Of a stretch of 32,266 nt of DNA, positions 22,301-30,217 are shown one piece after another. Both the position numbers and the translations under genes were made by a program. The notes beneath the pieces were generated by a model. The model saw only the letters and a list, made by a program, of their open reading frames with translations. It ran no database searches and was not told the origin of the DNA. Every line of letters starts with the position of its first letter. The stretch's first letter is position 1. The stretch is from Clostridia bacterium. GTDB taxonomy: Bacteria > Bacillota > Clostridia > Christensenellales > Borkfalkiaceae. The stretch is taken from NCBI GenBank assembly GCA_017463205.1, contig JAFTPQ010000024.1:1-32266 (forward strand), read 5' to 3'.

Positions 22301-24955
22301 ATCCAAAAACAGTGCAACGTAATTTTTCAAATGCTTGATTTCGGCGATCACCACTTCGGACGAACAGTACACCGAATCGCGCACCAACAAGCTGTATTCG
22401 GTGAGATTGACGTTGGCGAAGGGCGAATTGTACACGCCGCCGCATTCTTTCGCCGCAGCCGCCGCCTGCACCATCATATTTTCGTAAATTTCTATTTTTT
22501 CTTTCGTCAAGCCGTCGTAAAACGTGCTTTCGATATTCATAATATCGGGCGCGTTTTTATTTTTCAAACAAATCAACAACGCTTCGTAAATGGACACGCC
22601 CAATCTGCGTTTTTTATGCAACGCCGCAAGCGGTTCGGACAAATCGCTGCGTAATTTTACGATCGCATTCGATTTTTCTTTGATATCCACTTTTTCTTGC
22701 GCGCCTGCCAAGGAAAGCGTCGTCGTCAATTTTTGCAATACGTCCGATTTGTTGGCTTTGTTCGAATGCAATTCCAAACAAAACTCCCCGATCCCCAGCG
22801 CGTCCAATCTCTTTTTAACCACAGACAACGCCGCCTGTTTTTCCGCCACGAACAGCACCCGTTTCCCTTCGTAGAGCGCGTTGGCGATCATATTGGTGAT
22901 CGTCTGCGATTTCCCTGTGCCGGGAGGGCCGTGCAAAACAAAACTCTTGCCCGTTTGCGACATAGCGATCGCCGCCCATTGCGACGCATCCGCAGGCAAA
23001 GGCGTCAGCGTCGTCTCCGGCAATGCCGTATCTTCGCTGGCTTCCTTGTCGATACTGCCCATCACCACCGAATTGTTCAACAATGCGTCGATGATCTTGT
23101 TTTTGGAAAACTCCCCGATGTTTTGGCGAAGATCGTTCCACATCTGATAGCGCGCAAACGAGAACGCCGCAATATACGCGTCGTCGAACACTTCCCAATT
23201 TTTCATGCCCACCACTTCCATACGCACCATCGCAAGCACTTCCGAAAGTTTCAAGCCCTGTATCGCGCCTTCCAAGCCGCGGATATCAATGTTAAATTCT
23301 TGTTTTAAAAATTCGAGCAAGGTCGAATTGACGGAAGCTTCCTCGTCGGAAATCGCAACGGCATAACCGTTTCCGCCCTTGCCTTTCTTTAAATGTACGG
23401 GTTGCAAAATGAGCGGCGCATATTTTTCCTTGCCGTCCTCTCGCGAATACCACTTTAAAAATCCCAACGCCAAATACAAAATTTTCGTACCCGATTCTTC
23501 GTTGGCTTCCTTGTTTTTCTTGATCAACCGTGTGATCGTTTCCGTCAAAGTCTTTTCGTCGGAAAACGTACGCAAAACGCCCGATCCGTTTTCCAATGCG
23601 ATCAATTCTCGCATACCTTTGGTTGCCGAACTTGCGCCGAAATGTACGCCTTTTTGCGCAATTTCCAACACGTCGTTGGTTGCGGCGGCAAGGCTCATTT
23701 CCCCGCGCGAAGACAAAGCGTCCAAAGTTGCGTCTGCCGACGTTGACAACACGTGCGCCACCGTTTTCACGGGCGAAAAATTAAGCAACGTATTCTTCAT
23801 CGATAAATCGAGCAAACGGCGTTCCCAATATTTATCCTTGGTTTGTTCGTTGTCCAAACTGAGTTTTTGCGCCGTACGCAATTCTTTCGGCGCGGCGTCG
23901 GGGGACATGTCTTCTTCCGACAAAATCTCGAAACCCTTTAAATTTCTTGCACGCAAAGGCAAAGGCAACACGTGCGAAATGCGGCAGCGATGCACGTCCA
24001 CATACCGATCGTAATACGCACCCGATTCCAATTTCTGTTTGAAATGTTCTTCCGAAGTGGAATACGCGGCGTTTTTATCCGCAAACAAATCTTCCACGTC
24101 AAAGCAACTGAGATTGTTGATCCCGTCTGCAACGTACGCGCTCAACCGCCCCACGTCGTCGGAAACGGTGTCGATAAAACAACTGTCATACAGCCAAACG
24201 CCGCACGTGATCTCCTTTTCCCCGAAGATCAAAACGGAATGTAACCCCACGCTTTCCAAACAAGCGCAGGCAAACAACGCCATTTCCAACGGGCTTGCCT
24301 GTTTTTCGGACAGGATCTTAACTCCTGCCCCCGCTTCCACGGGACGGGAAATGTCGCAATCTTTTCGCTTGATGGAAAAATGACGAATACCGGCATACAA
24401 CGCCGCGATCATACGACGAACGGTGTTTTTATCATTGCCGACGTAGCTTCCGAATTCGCAAGCCGCTCCCCACTTTTTCATCTGCGCCGCCATTTCCGTT
24501 TGCATACGCGAACAATCGGCAAGCCGAGGGCGCACAAACGCCGCCAGCATTTCGGGATCGCCGTCCGTACCCTGCCAATAATCAAACGGCAAAGCCGTCA
24601 CCGTCCACGTTGCCGTCGCGATTACGCCTTTTTCATTCCTCAGCGTTGCTTCAATCTTTTCTTCCCGCACTTCTTCCAGCGCAGAAAAATACACAGGCGA
24701 CAGCACACTGCCAAGATCTACCTGCACGACACTTTCAAACGGAATTTCTTCCAACGTTTTATGACAATCGATCAACAAGCCGTTGGCGTTGTACACCGAC
24801 AGCGTGATGTCATTGATCGCCTCGTCCCCCGCATTTTTGATCTGCAAGGACGAAAACAACGGCTTGCGCGAAAAATAATCGGCGTACGTCACCACTTTCG
24901 CAGCTTCGCCGTGTAAGGATATGAGTTCTTCAATTTTTTTCTTAACTTTTGCCAT
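19301..24955 (-). CDS. DUF4011 / SF1 helicase / Vsr-like nuclease / DUF3320 protein
   Basis: This is a very large 1884-residue protein. About residues 1-350 are a beta-rich N-terminal region. The DUF4011 signature YWERRLLDLSMKNTLLNFSP lies near 375-395. The SF1 helicase begins with Walker A HGPPGTGKS (675-683), is interrupted by a long helical insertion (about 720-1200), and resumes with Walker B VIFDEASQIPTAEA near 1295, VVGDPKQLPP and VAVSRAREEMVVFSS. A Vsr/PD-(D/E)XK-like domain (about 1570-1670, VGVSGFKIDVAVVDP then AIMCDT) and a C-terminal DUF3320 winged helix end the protein. Related architectures are reported among antiphage systems (I recall the single-gene Hhe system), so a defence role is inferred. 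The nuclease motif usually reads GIECDG; here Glu is Met. It has its own promoter and terminator. Confidence 0.85.
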   Translation of the reverse strand: MAKVKKKIEELISLHGEAAKVVTYADYFSRKPLFSSLQIKNAGDEAINDITLSVYNANGLLIDCHKTLEEIPFESVVQVDLGSVLSPVYFSALEEVREEKIEATLRNEKGVIATATWTVTALPFDYWQGTDGDPEMLAAFVRPRLADCSRMQTEMAAQMKKWGAACEFGSYVGNDKNTVRRMIAALYAGIRHFSIKRKDCDISRPVEAGAGVKILSEKQASPLEMALFACACLESVGLHSVLIFGEKEITCGVWLYDSCFIDTVSDDVGRLSAYVADGINNLSCFDVEDLFADKNAAYSTSEEHFKQKLESGAYYDRYVDVHRCRISHVLPLPLRARNLKGFEILSEEDMSPDAAPKELRTAQKLSLDNEQTKDKYWERRLLDLSMKNTLLNFSPVKTVAHVLSTSADATLDALSSRGEMSLAAATNDVLEIAQKGVHFGASSATKGMRELIALENGSGVLRTFSDEKTLTETITRLIKKNKEANEESGTKILYLALGFLKWYSREDGKEKYAPLILQPVHLKKGKGGNGYAVAISDEEASVNSTLLEFLKQEFNIDIRGLEGAIQGLKLSEVLAMVRMEVVGMKNWEVFDDAYIAAFSFARYQMWNDLRQNIGEFSKNKIIDALLNNSVVMGSIDKEASEDTALPETTLTPLPADASQWAAIAMSQTGKSFVLHGPPGTGKSQTITNMIANALYEGKRVLFVAEKQAALSVVKKRLDALGIGEFCLELHSNKANKSDVLQKLTTTLSLAGAQEKVDIKEKSNAIVKLRSDLSEPLAALHKKRRLGVSIYEALLICLKNKNAPDIMNIESTFYDGLTKEKIEIYENMMVQAAAAAKECGGVYNSPFANVNLTEYSLLVRDSVYCSSEVVIAEIKHLKNYVALFLDLYRQKISTLTRKKLDALCDIAKTLSTGALNKYYKENEEEFYAFFNANRRLDASFEKYFASCKKLIDVGKEYEELGKWLEKGRSDFEENKTVSGIVKKLSKVAIQPLKRQEILQQLENVFEIYEAMARIKSNTKLSQYFTLTFGRVDFFDARKNFLKDLYRLNDQCSSVFMDYNADSFNSMCIRAATGYSDPVLKGLTRSLDSFRAAEKSFLDVIAADKKKAPDVDILDVYTAKAGALIENIDMLASWCMYKKTAKALDEAGLTFITDALENGSVSSENIVDSFEKNIYKNFLQTNIPLDPVLARFSAAVSEEKAESLRMTMDDFARLTKEAIRAKLLSRLPNETTEGSLSLEVANFQRFAKANLRGMGLRKLFEEIPQLMKVVAPCMLMSPITVSQYLQAEHGMFDMVIFDEASQIPTAEAICSLARGKSAIVVGDPKQLPPTTFFNTTYVDEDNLENEDMESVLDDCLAINMPQRHLTWHYRSKHESLIAFSNIMYYENRLCTFPSPDALSSKVKFVLVEDGVYDRGFSKRNKAEGDALIAEVLRRLADPALKKASMGIVTFSNVQKEYIERKLTAAIAEKRLDSAAYDREEPLFVKNLENVQGDERDVILFSVCYGPDRTGRISLNFGPLNQVGGWRRLNVAVSRAREEMVVFSSMTGAMIDVSKTNSKGVAGLKAFLEFAEKGRTNLAISASNLVTKKPGLGKYIAEELSSYGYECRYDVGVSGFKIDVAVVDPKNRHRFILAIMCDTPNNFSVKDRNILQIQTLKRNNWNVIRLYSVNYYNNPKREIKKIKDLLDKLTGADKRGGTELNRSKKTYKVAALEEKFENATYVTSGENDKEIIARLKAIVAAEEPISFNFLVRRCLMSLGIVKYGAKVETRMQALIGLCGFKYERILGIPFYRKTDKNVGYDKYRVETGEPLRKEDADFTPYEIIAIVRGALEDKVALYMEEIQTIVASVLRVAKPSEKFTLYVNDCVTIGEEKGLFVRSVSDRISMA

Positions 24956-25021
24956 ATTACTTCCCCGTCGCGGTCCGTCTTTTTCATACGCCGCAACGTT
25001 CCATCATATTCTTGTTCTTCT

Positions 25022-25050
25022 ATTATACACGCAAAAGCCAAAAAAATCAA
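25022..25050 (-). promoter_or_regulatory. Promoter for the DUF4011 helicase gene
   Basis: On the minus strand TTGATT (25050-25045) and TATAAT (25027-25022) are 17 bp apart, 67 bases before the helicase ATG. The -35 box lies in the T tract of the nrnA terminator. Confidence 0.78.
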
Positions 25051-25081
25051 CCCCCTCAGCCATTTTTTTGGCTTGAGAGGG
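25040..25081. terminator. Terminator after nrnA (end of the nusA-infB operon)
   Basis: On the minus strand CCCTCTCAAGCCA (25081-25069) pairs with TGGCTGAGGGGG (25062-25051) with one bulged base and a T-rich/A-rich loop, followed by TTGATTTTTTT. The plus strand also ends in T-rich sequence, so it can act both ways. Confidence 0.88.
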
Positions 25082-25165
25082 AAACTTTTTTCCTTATTTT
25101 TTCTATTTTCGTTATATCGACTTTTTACACCTTCACAAATTTCCTCAAATACAAAGTTTGATTTT

Positions 25166-26134
25166 TCAATCTTCCAAATATTGCGACACGGTATACGACA
25201 GTTTATCCAATACGTCTTCGATCTCGCCAAACAGCATACAACCCGCCGCGCGCACGTGTCCGCCGCCGCCGTATACCCCCGCGATCTTATTGACGTCCGC
25301 ATACGTTTTCGAACGCAACGAAACTTTGTATTTACCTTTTCCAACTTCCATAATCGACGCCGCAACTTCCACACTGCTTACGCTTAAGGGAAAATCGACA
25401 AATCCTTCCGTCATGCCATTGTCGGCGTTGCATTCTTTCATCATTTCCATTCTGATCGTAATTACCGCAAACCGATCGTCGTGATAATAACGAATACCGT
25501 TCATCGTCTTGGCAAACAACGCCGCGCGCTGTTTTGGTTGCCGTTTGAAAAGTTGTTCGTTGCAATAACGGATATCCGCCCCTGCTTTCGCCAATTCCGC
25601 CGCAAGCAAAAACGTTTCTTCCGTTACGTCGTCGTGAGAAAAATTGCCCGAATCGGTCAACAGCCCAATCAAGAGATATTCCGCCGTTTTTTTATCAAAC
25701 GGAACACCCATGTACGCGATGAGTTGCGCCACGTTCATACAATTCGCCGCGCACGTACGCACGTAATTGTATTTTGCAAACTGAGTGTTCGATACGTGGT
25801 GATCGATATTCACCGTGTCGATCTTTTTCTTTCGGGCAATAAAAAATTCTCCCGAAAGTTCTCCCAAACGCTGCTCGTCCGCGCAATCGACCAACACCAA
25901 CAAGTCGTATTCCGCTTGCGGCTTTTTCAGCACCTTTTCTATCCCTTCCACAAACGTCAAATTGGACGGGACTTCCGATTCTACGCACACTTCGTTTTCG
26001 ATCTGTAAAAAATCGAGCGCGCGCGCAAGTGCAAGCGCACTTCCGTACGCATCGCCGTCCGGACGCATATGCGTAAAAACAGCCACGCGTTTGGCGTTTT
26101 TTATTTTTTCTGCAATTTGTTCTAACGTGTTCAT
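25166..26134 (-). CDS. nrnA: DHH-family oligoribonuclease / pAp phosphatase NrnA
   Basis: The 322-residue DHH/DHHA1 phosphoesterase degrades 2-5 nt RNAs and dephosphorylates pAp; homologues may also hydrolyse pApA from c-di-AMP turnover. Motifs are AVFTHMRPDGDAYGSALAL (N-terminal D-x-D), LVLVDCAD, NIDHHVSN (the DHH signature) and the DHHA1 glycine motif GVYGGGGHVRAAGC near the C-terminus. The frame is open upstream, but the ATG at 26134 with AAAGGA before it gives the normal NrnA N-terminus MNTLEQIAEKI. It is the last gene of the rimP-to-nrnA operon, 73 bases after rbfA, with two inverted repeats in the gap. Confidence 0.93.
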   Translation of the reverse strand: MNTLEQIAEKIKNAKRVAVFTHMRPDGDAYGSALALARALDFLQIENEVCVESEVPSNLTFVEGIEKVLKKPQAEYDLLVLVDCADEQRLGELSGEFFIARKKKIDTVNIDHHVSNTQFAKYNYVRTCAANCMNVAQLIAYMGVPFDKKTAEYLLIGLLTDSGNFSHDDVTEETFLLAAELAKAGADIRYCNEQLFKRQPKQRAALFAKTMNGIRYYHDDRFAVITIRMEMMKECNADNGMTEGFVDFPLSVSSVEVAASIMEVGKGKYKVSLRSKTYADVNKIAGVYGGGGHVRAAGCMLFGEIEDVLDKLSYTVSQYLED

Positions 26135-26156
26135 CTTTTTCCTTTTATGCGTATAA

Positions 26157-26180
26157 ATGCGTTGCATTACTGCAACGCAT
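26157..26180 (-). other. Perfect hairpin between rbfA and nrnA
   Basis: ATGCGTTGCA and TGCAACGCAT form a perfect 10-bp stem; on the transcript the loop is GTAA (a GNRA tetraloop). No T run follows, so it is not an intrinsic terminator. A second palindrome, GCAAATTTGC, lies just upstream in the transcript (26190-26199). Confidence 0.7.
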
Positions 26181-26207
26181 CTATAGAGCGCAAATTTGCG
26201 TTTTCTT

Positions 26208-26612
26208 TTAATTTTCCTCTCCGTCCGTTTCCTTTTCGCTTTCTGCGTCTTCCGCCGTCGTCGAATAGGTGATACTCTTAAACAACTCGTCCATTTTCGC
26301 GCCATAGCTCATACTTCCGTCCATACGGAAAGTCAATGCCGGCACTGTACGCATACGCATCACCTGCGACAACTGATGACGGATAAAACCTGCGTTTTCC
26401 TGCAAAATTTCAAACGTACGTTTTGTTTCCGCTTCGCCCGCGCCATAAATACTGACGTAGACGATCGCCGTTTTCAAATCGGGCGCAACGTCCGCTTCCG
26501 TTACGGACACCAATCCCTTAAAGTCGGGAGCTCTGTCCTTCAATCGCCGTATAATTGCGCTGATCTCCTTTTGATATTCGCCGTTTAATCTCGACGTTCT
26601 CGACACTTTCAT
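26208..26612 (-). CDS. rbfA: Ribosome-binding factor A
   Basis: The 134-residue 30S maturation factor has a KH-like fold and acts on the 16S rRNA 5' end. Features are the N-terminal RTSRLNGEYQKEISAIIRR helix, VSVTEADVAPDLKTAIVYVS and the C-terminal LSQVMRMRTVPALTFRMDGS core typical of RbfA, followed by an acidic tail. The ATG at 26612 shares one base with the infB stop (TAATG), with GGAGGAG about 11 bases upstream inside infB, so translation is coupled. An upstream in-frame ATG (26642) would lie within infB and is less likely. Confidence 0.93.
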   Translation of the reverse strand: MKVSRTSRLNGEYQKEISAIIRRLKDRAPDFKGLVSVTEADVAPDLKTAIVYVSIYGAGEAETKRTFEILQENAGFIRHQLSQVMRMRTVPALTFRMDGSMSYGAKMDELFKSITYSTTAEDAESEKETDGEEN

Positions 26613-29521
26613 TACGCTTTGATCTCCTCCGTCACGTAACATTCAATGATGTCGCCGATGCGGATCTCGTTAAATCCGTCGATCGCGCAACCGCATTCAT
26701 AACCATAGTTCACTTCTTTCACGTCGTCCTTGAAACGTTTCAACTGTTTCACGCCGCCTTCGCAGATCATAATATCTTCACGGTAAATACGCAACTTACC
26801 GCCGCGCACGATCTTACCGTCGGTAACGTAACAACCTGCAATCGTACCAACGCCTGTGATATTAAACGTTTGACGAACTTCACATTTACCCGTAAGCGTT
26901 TCTTTCAACTTCGGCGCAAGCATACCCTTCAACGCCGCTTCCATATCATCTAACAATTCGTAAATGATACGATAACTTCTTACGTCCACTTTCGACGATT
27001 CCGCAAGTTTCTTCGCCTTCGTATCCGGACGTACGTTAAAGCCGATAATGATCGCGTTTGCGCTGTCCGCCAGCATAACGTCCCCTTCGTTGATCGCACC
27101 CGCCGCCGAATGAATCACCTTCACGCGGACTTCTTCGTTCGACAATTTTTCCAACGACTGTTTCACGGCTTCCACACTGCCTTGCACGTCGCCTTTTACG
27201 ATCAAGTTGAGGTTTTGGATCTTTCCTTCTTCCACTTGCGCAAATACGTCGTCGAGCGTTACACGGCTCTGTTGTTTGATCATACTTTCACGTTCGCGGT
27301 TCTTTCTTTCTTCTTGAACTTGCTTCATCAATGCTTGATCGACGGCAACGATACTGTCGCCTGCATTCGGCACTTCTTCCAAGCCCAAAATAGACACTGC
27401 CATGGAAGGTCCTGCGCTCTTCACCGCTCTGCCCTTGTCGTCGAACATCGCGCGGACGCGCCCCATCGTCGTACCCGACAAAATGTTGTCGCCCGTCTTT
27501 AACGTACCCGTTTGGATAATGATGCTTGCAACAGGGCCTTTACCTTTATCCAACTTCGCTTCGATGATCGTACCTTTTGCGGGACGATCGGGATTTGCCT
27601 TCAATTCTTGCATTTCCGCGATCAAGTTTACCGAATCGAGCAAATCGTCGATCCCCATGCCCGTCTTTGCCGATACGGGAACGATCATTGTATCGCCGCC
27701 CCATTCTTCGGGAACGAGTTCGTGTTCGATCAACTGTTGTTTTACGCGATCGGGATTGATCTCGTATTTGTCCATTTTATTCATCGCCACAACGATGGGC
27801 ACGTTTGCCGCTTTCGCGTGGTTGATTGCTTCGATCGTCTGCGGCATGATACCGTCGTCCGCCGCCACCACCAAGATAACGACGTCCGTCACTTGTGCGC
27901 CGCGCGCACGCATTGCCGTAAACGCCGCGTGTCCGGGTGTATCGATAAAAGTGATCTGCTTGCCTTTCGCCGTCACCGTGTACGCACCGATGCTCTGCGT
28001 AATACCGCCCGCTTCGCCGCTCGTCACCGACGTGGAACGGATCGCGTCCAACAACGACGTTTTACCGTGGTCTACGTGTCCCATCACCGTAACGACAGGC
28101 GCGCGAAGCACCAACTTGCTTTCATCTTCCGCAGTCGTCGTGTCCATCAACACTTCTTCCGCCGTCTTTTCGGGCTTGTATTCAAGATCGATCCCCATAT
28201 CCGCCGCCATCAAAGCCGCGTTTTCATAATCGATCGAATCGTTGATCCCTTTCATAATGCCTTCTTTAAACAGACGCTTGGTGATTTCCACCGCGGAAAC
28301 CCCCAATTTTTCCGACAACACCTTCAAAGGAATGTCTTGCGTCGTTACAACTGCGTGTTCGATCTTGATCGTCGGCATTTCTTGACGCTTCTGCTTTTTA
28401 GACGTACGCATCTTTCTGTAACCGCTCTTATCTTCGTCGAAATCCTCCACCGTAAGCCCTTGTTGACGAGCAAGATCACGCTTATTGGGCGCTTTCTTTT
28501 CCGAATACGTTTTTTCAAACGTCTTTTTCTTTGCAGGCGCAGAGAAAGATTTGGTATCTCTGCCTGTCGAAATGGGCGCAGCCATACCGCCGCCAACAGT
28601 AGGTCTTGTTCCGCCCGTCGGTCTTGTTCCCGTCGTGGAACGAGGCGTATACGGTCTGTCGCCTTGAGGACGAGCAGGTCTGTCCCCTTGAGGACGGGGA
28701 CGATATGTGGAAGTAGGCGTTGTTTCTACGCCCGGTTTCGCGACGTACACCCCTTGTTCTTGACCGTTTCTGAAATATCTCGGTGCGCGAGGCGCTTTCG
28801 GTTCGGCAGGTTTTGCTTCTGCCCTCGGCACAAACGTTCTACTTTCCGTTTTCGGCTCGGCTTTCTTCTCTGCCTGCGGTTGTTCTGCGGGTTTTTCTTC
28901 CGCCTTCACTTCCGTCTTTTCTTCCGCTTTGGGCGCAGTTTTAACCTCAACCGTTTTCCCCGTTTTTTCTTCAGTCGCCGCATTTTCAGCAGTTTTTTCC
29001 GTCTCTGTCGCCGCTTCCGCTTTCTTCTTCGTCGTTCTCTTTTTCGGCTTTTCTTCTACGGAAACTTCGGGAGTTTCTTCTAAAACTTCCGTCTTTTCTT
29101 CTGCTTTGGACGCAACCGTTTCTTCCGCCTTTTTCTTCGTCGTTCTCTTTTTCGGTTTTTCTTCCGCGGGAACTTCGGAAGTTTCTTCTAAAACTTCCGT
29201 CTTTTCCTCCGCTTTTGCGGGAACAGTCTTTTTCGATTTTTTCGCAGTCGCTTTTTCCGCAGCAGCCTTCTCTGCCGCTTCTTTTTCCGCAGCTTCCTTT
29301 GCCGCCGCTTTCGCCGCAGCCTCTTGCTTTGCCGCTTCTTCTGCCAATCTTGCGGCTTCCGCTGCTTCGCGCTCTATTTTATCGGCTTCCAGTTCGGATA
29401 ATTTTTTCAAAATTTCCGCCAGATTTTTCTCTGTGGAAAACAGACGCTTTTGCAACCCGCCAAGCTGACTTTCGTCCAATAAACCTAAAACCTTTTCCAC
29501 ATTTTCATATTTCTTTGCCAT
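26612..29521 (-). CDS. infB: Translation initiation factor IF-2
   Basis: The 969-residue GTPase places fMet-tRNA on the 30S subunit. A short N-terminal domain (about 1-45) is followed by a long low-complexity Ala/Glu/Lys region (46-240) containing two tandem 36-residue repeats, a Pro/Arg/Gly-rich stretch, the IF2-N domain (VLSEKLGVSAVEITKRLF), the GTPase domain (G1 VTVMGHVDHGKTSLLDAI near 480, then DTPGHAAF and NKMDK) and the C-terminal beta-barrel domains ending CYVTEEIKA. The frame is open to 29617, but the ATG at 29521 lies just after the ylxQ stop and gives MAKKYENVEKVLGLLDESQL. The ribosome binding site is 13 bases away, so coupling to ylxQ is likely. Confidence 0.96.
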   Translation of the reverse strand: MAKKYENVEKVLGLLDESQLGGLQKRLFSTEKNLAEILKKLSELEADKIEREAAEAARLAEEAAKQEAAAKAAAKEAAEKEAAEKAAAEKATAKKSKKTVPAKAEEKTEVLEETSEVPAEEKPKKRTTKKKAEETVASKAEEKTEVLEETPEVSVEEKPKKRTTKKKAEAATETEKTAENAATEEKTGKTVEVKTAPKAEEKTEVKAEEKPAEQPQAEKKAEPKTESRTFVPRAEAKPAEPKAPRAPRYFRNGQEQGVYVAKPGVETTPTSTYRPRPQGDRPARPQGDRPYTPRSTTGTRPTGGTRPTVGGGMAAPISTGRDTKSFSAPAKKKTFEKTYSEKKAPNKRDLARQQGLTVEDFDEDKSGYRKMRTSKKQKRQEMPTIKIEHAVVTTQDIPLKVLSEKLGVSAVEITKRLFKEGIMKGINDSIDYENAALMAADMGIDLEYKPEKTAEEVLMDTTTAEDESKLVLRAPVVTVMGHVDHGKTSLLDAIRSTSVTSGEAGGITQSIGAYTVTAKGKQITFIDTPGHAAFTAMRARGAQVTDVVILVVAADDGIMPQTIEAINHAKAANVPIVVAMNKMDKYEINPDRVKQQLIEHELVPEEWGGDTMIVPVSAKTGMGIDDLLDSVNLIAEMQELKANPDRPAKGTIIEAKLDKGKGPVASIIIQTGTLKTGDNILSGTTMGRVRAMFDDKGRAVKSAGPSMAVSILGLEEVPNAGDSIVAVDQALMKQVQEERKNRERESMIKQQSRVTLDDVFAQVEEGKIQNLNLIVKGDVQGSVEAVKQSLEKLSNEEVRVKVIHSAAGAINEGDVMLADSANAIIIGFNVRPDTKAKKLAESSKVDVRSYRIIYELLDDMEAALKGMLAPKLKETLTGKCEVRQTFNITGVGTIAGCYVTDGKIVRGGKLRIYREDIMICEGGVKQLKRFKDDVKEVNYGYECGCAIDGFNEIRIGDIIECYVTEEIKA
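29000..29215 (-). repeat. Two 108-bp tandem repeats in the infB linker
   Basis: Units at 29215-29108 and 29107-29000 encode KAEEKTEVLEETSEVPAEEK... and KAEEKTEVLEETPEVSVEEK..., each 36 residues and both containing PKKRTTKKKAE. A third partial KAEEKTEV follows. The period is exactly in frame, so copy-number change would keep the protein open. Confidence 0.85.
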
Positions 29522-29525
29522 AACT

Positions 29526-29858
29526 TCAGTTGTTCCCTCCCGAATAAATTTTAAATTGCAATTCGCCGTCGGCGGCGGAAAGTATCGCCGAGGCAAGGTG
29601 ATCATCTGTGATCGCAACGGCCTTCACGCCGTCGCGGTGTAACCGTTCGCTCAATATTCCGTTTTCCGTTATCAGCAACGGACAATCAAACCGTTCTTGC
29701 GTTTTTTTCATCACTTTCAAAGAATTTTGCCCCAATTCTCCGTCCGCGATCAACAGCTTGATCCCTTTTCGCTGTTTTTCCACGTTATCCACGCCGAACA
29801 CGATTTTCTTTGCTCGAATACAAAACCCCAAATACGTTTCAATTTTGCTTTTCGTCAA
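29526..29858 (-). CDS. ylxQ: L7Ae-family ribosomal protein-like YlxQ
   Basis: The 110-residue small RNA-binding protein is of the L7Ae/L30e/S12e fold, encoded between ylxR and infB in most Firmicutes; it is believed to bind kink-turn RNA, with an unclear role. Features include YLGFCIRAKKIVFGVDNVEKQ, LLIADGELGQNSLKVM and LLITENGILSERLHRDGVKAVAITDDHLASAI. The start is a TTG at 29858 with GGAGGAA seven bases upstream, overlapping the 3' end of ylxR by 20 bases in another frame. The stop is 4 bases before the infB ATG. Confidence 0.88.
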   Translation of the reverse strand: MTKSKIETYLGFCIRAKKIVFGVDNVEKQRKGIKLLIADGELGQNSLKVMKKTQERFDCPLLITENGILSERLHRDGVKAVAITDDHLASAILSAADGELQFKIYSGGNN

Positions 29859-30117
29859 GGTTTTCCTCCTCGATACGCTGATATACGTCCTCCGAAACGT
29901 TTGTCGAAAACGCTTTGTGCAACAATTTCTTTCCCGTCAGTTTTTTCAAACATTCGGGATCGTTGCATATATACGCGCCTCGTCCGGGCGCTTTTCCCGT
30001 CGGATCGGCATAAATATCCCCATCCGCATTTTTCACTACGCGCTGCATATCCGCTTTTGGCTTCATCTCCCGACAAGCAATACACATTCGCATAGGAATT
30101 TTCTTTGTCTTGGGCAT
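29839..30117 (-). CDS. ylxR: YlxR family (DUF448) RNA-binding protein
   Basis: The 92-residue protein has the family core PMRMCIACREMKPKADMQRVV, DPTGKAPGRGAYICNDPECLKKL and a helical C-terminus; the two Cys pairs (MCIAC, ICNDPEC) are characteristic. Members are nucleoid/RNA-binding proteins, reported as a transcription regulator or RNase P partner in some bacteria. The frame is open upstream to a GTG inside the hairpin at 30182-30200, but the ATG at 30117 has AAGGAG at the right distance and gives the normal length of about 90 residues. Confidence 0.92.
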   Translation of the reverse strand: MPKTKKIPMRMCIACREMKPKADMQRVVKNADGDIYADPTGKAPGRGAYICNDPECLKKLTGKKLLHKAFSTNVSEDVYQRIEEENLDEKQN

Positions 30118-30181
30118 TTTTTTGCTCCTTTTTTGTCTGCCGCGGTTTTCTTCCGAATTGTTATCGCGCAGTTCTCTTTCC

Positions 30182-30200
30182 GTCACACGCCTTGTGTGAC
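30182..30200 (-). other. Hairpin between nusA and ylxR
   Basis: GTCACAC and GTGTGAC form a 7-bp perfect stem around a 5-nt loop, 18 bases after the nusA stop. It is followed by GGAAAGAG, not by a T run, so it is more likely an RNA-processing or stability element than a terminator. Confidence 0.55.
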
Positions 30201-30217
30201 AAATTCGTTTGCGATTA

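Noticed and set aside
27512-29083. Long open frame (523 codons) on the plus strand opposite infB
   Set aside because: It is antisense to the well-supported infB gene, is rich in Arg/Phe/His typical of a complement reading and has no convincing ribosome binding site. The same holds for the long frames opposite pgk (2130-3455), the helicase (20399-21211) and nusA (30209-31081).
30118-30186. Longer YlxR start (GTG inside the 30182-30200 hairpin)
   Set aside because: The added residues are not family-like, the start would be buried in a stem, and the ATG at 30117 has a well-placed AAGGAG.
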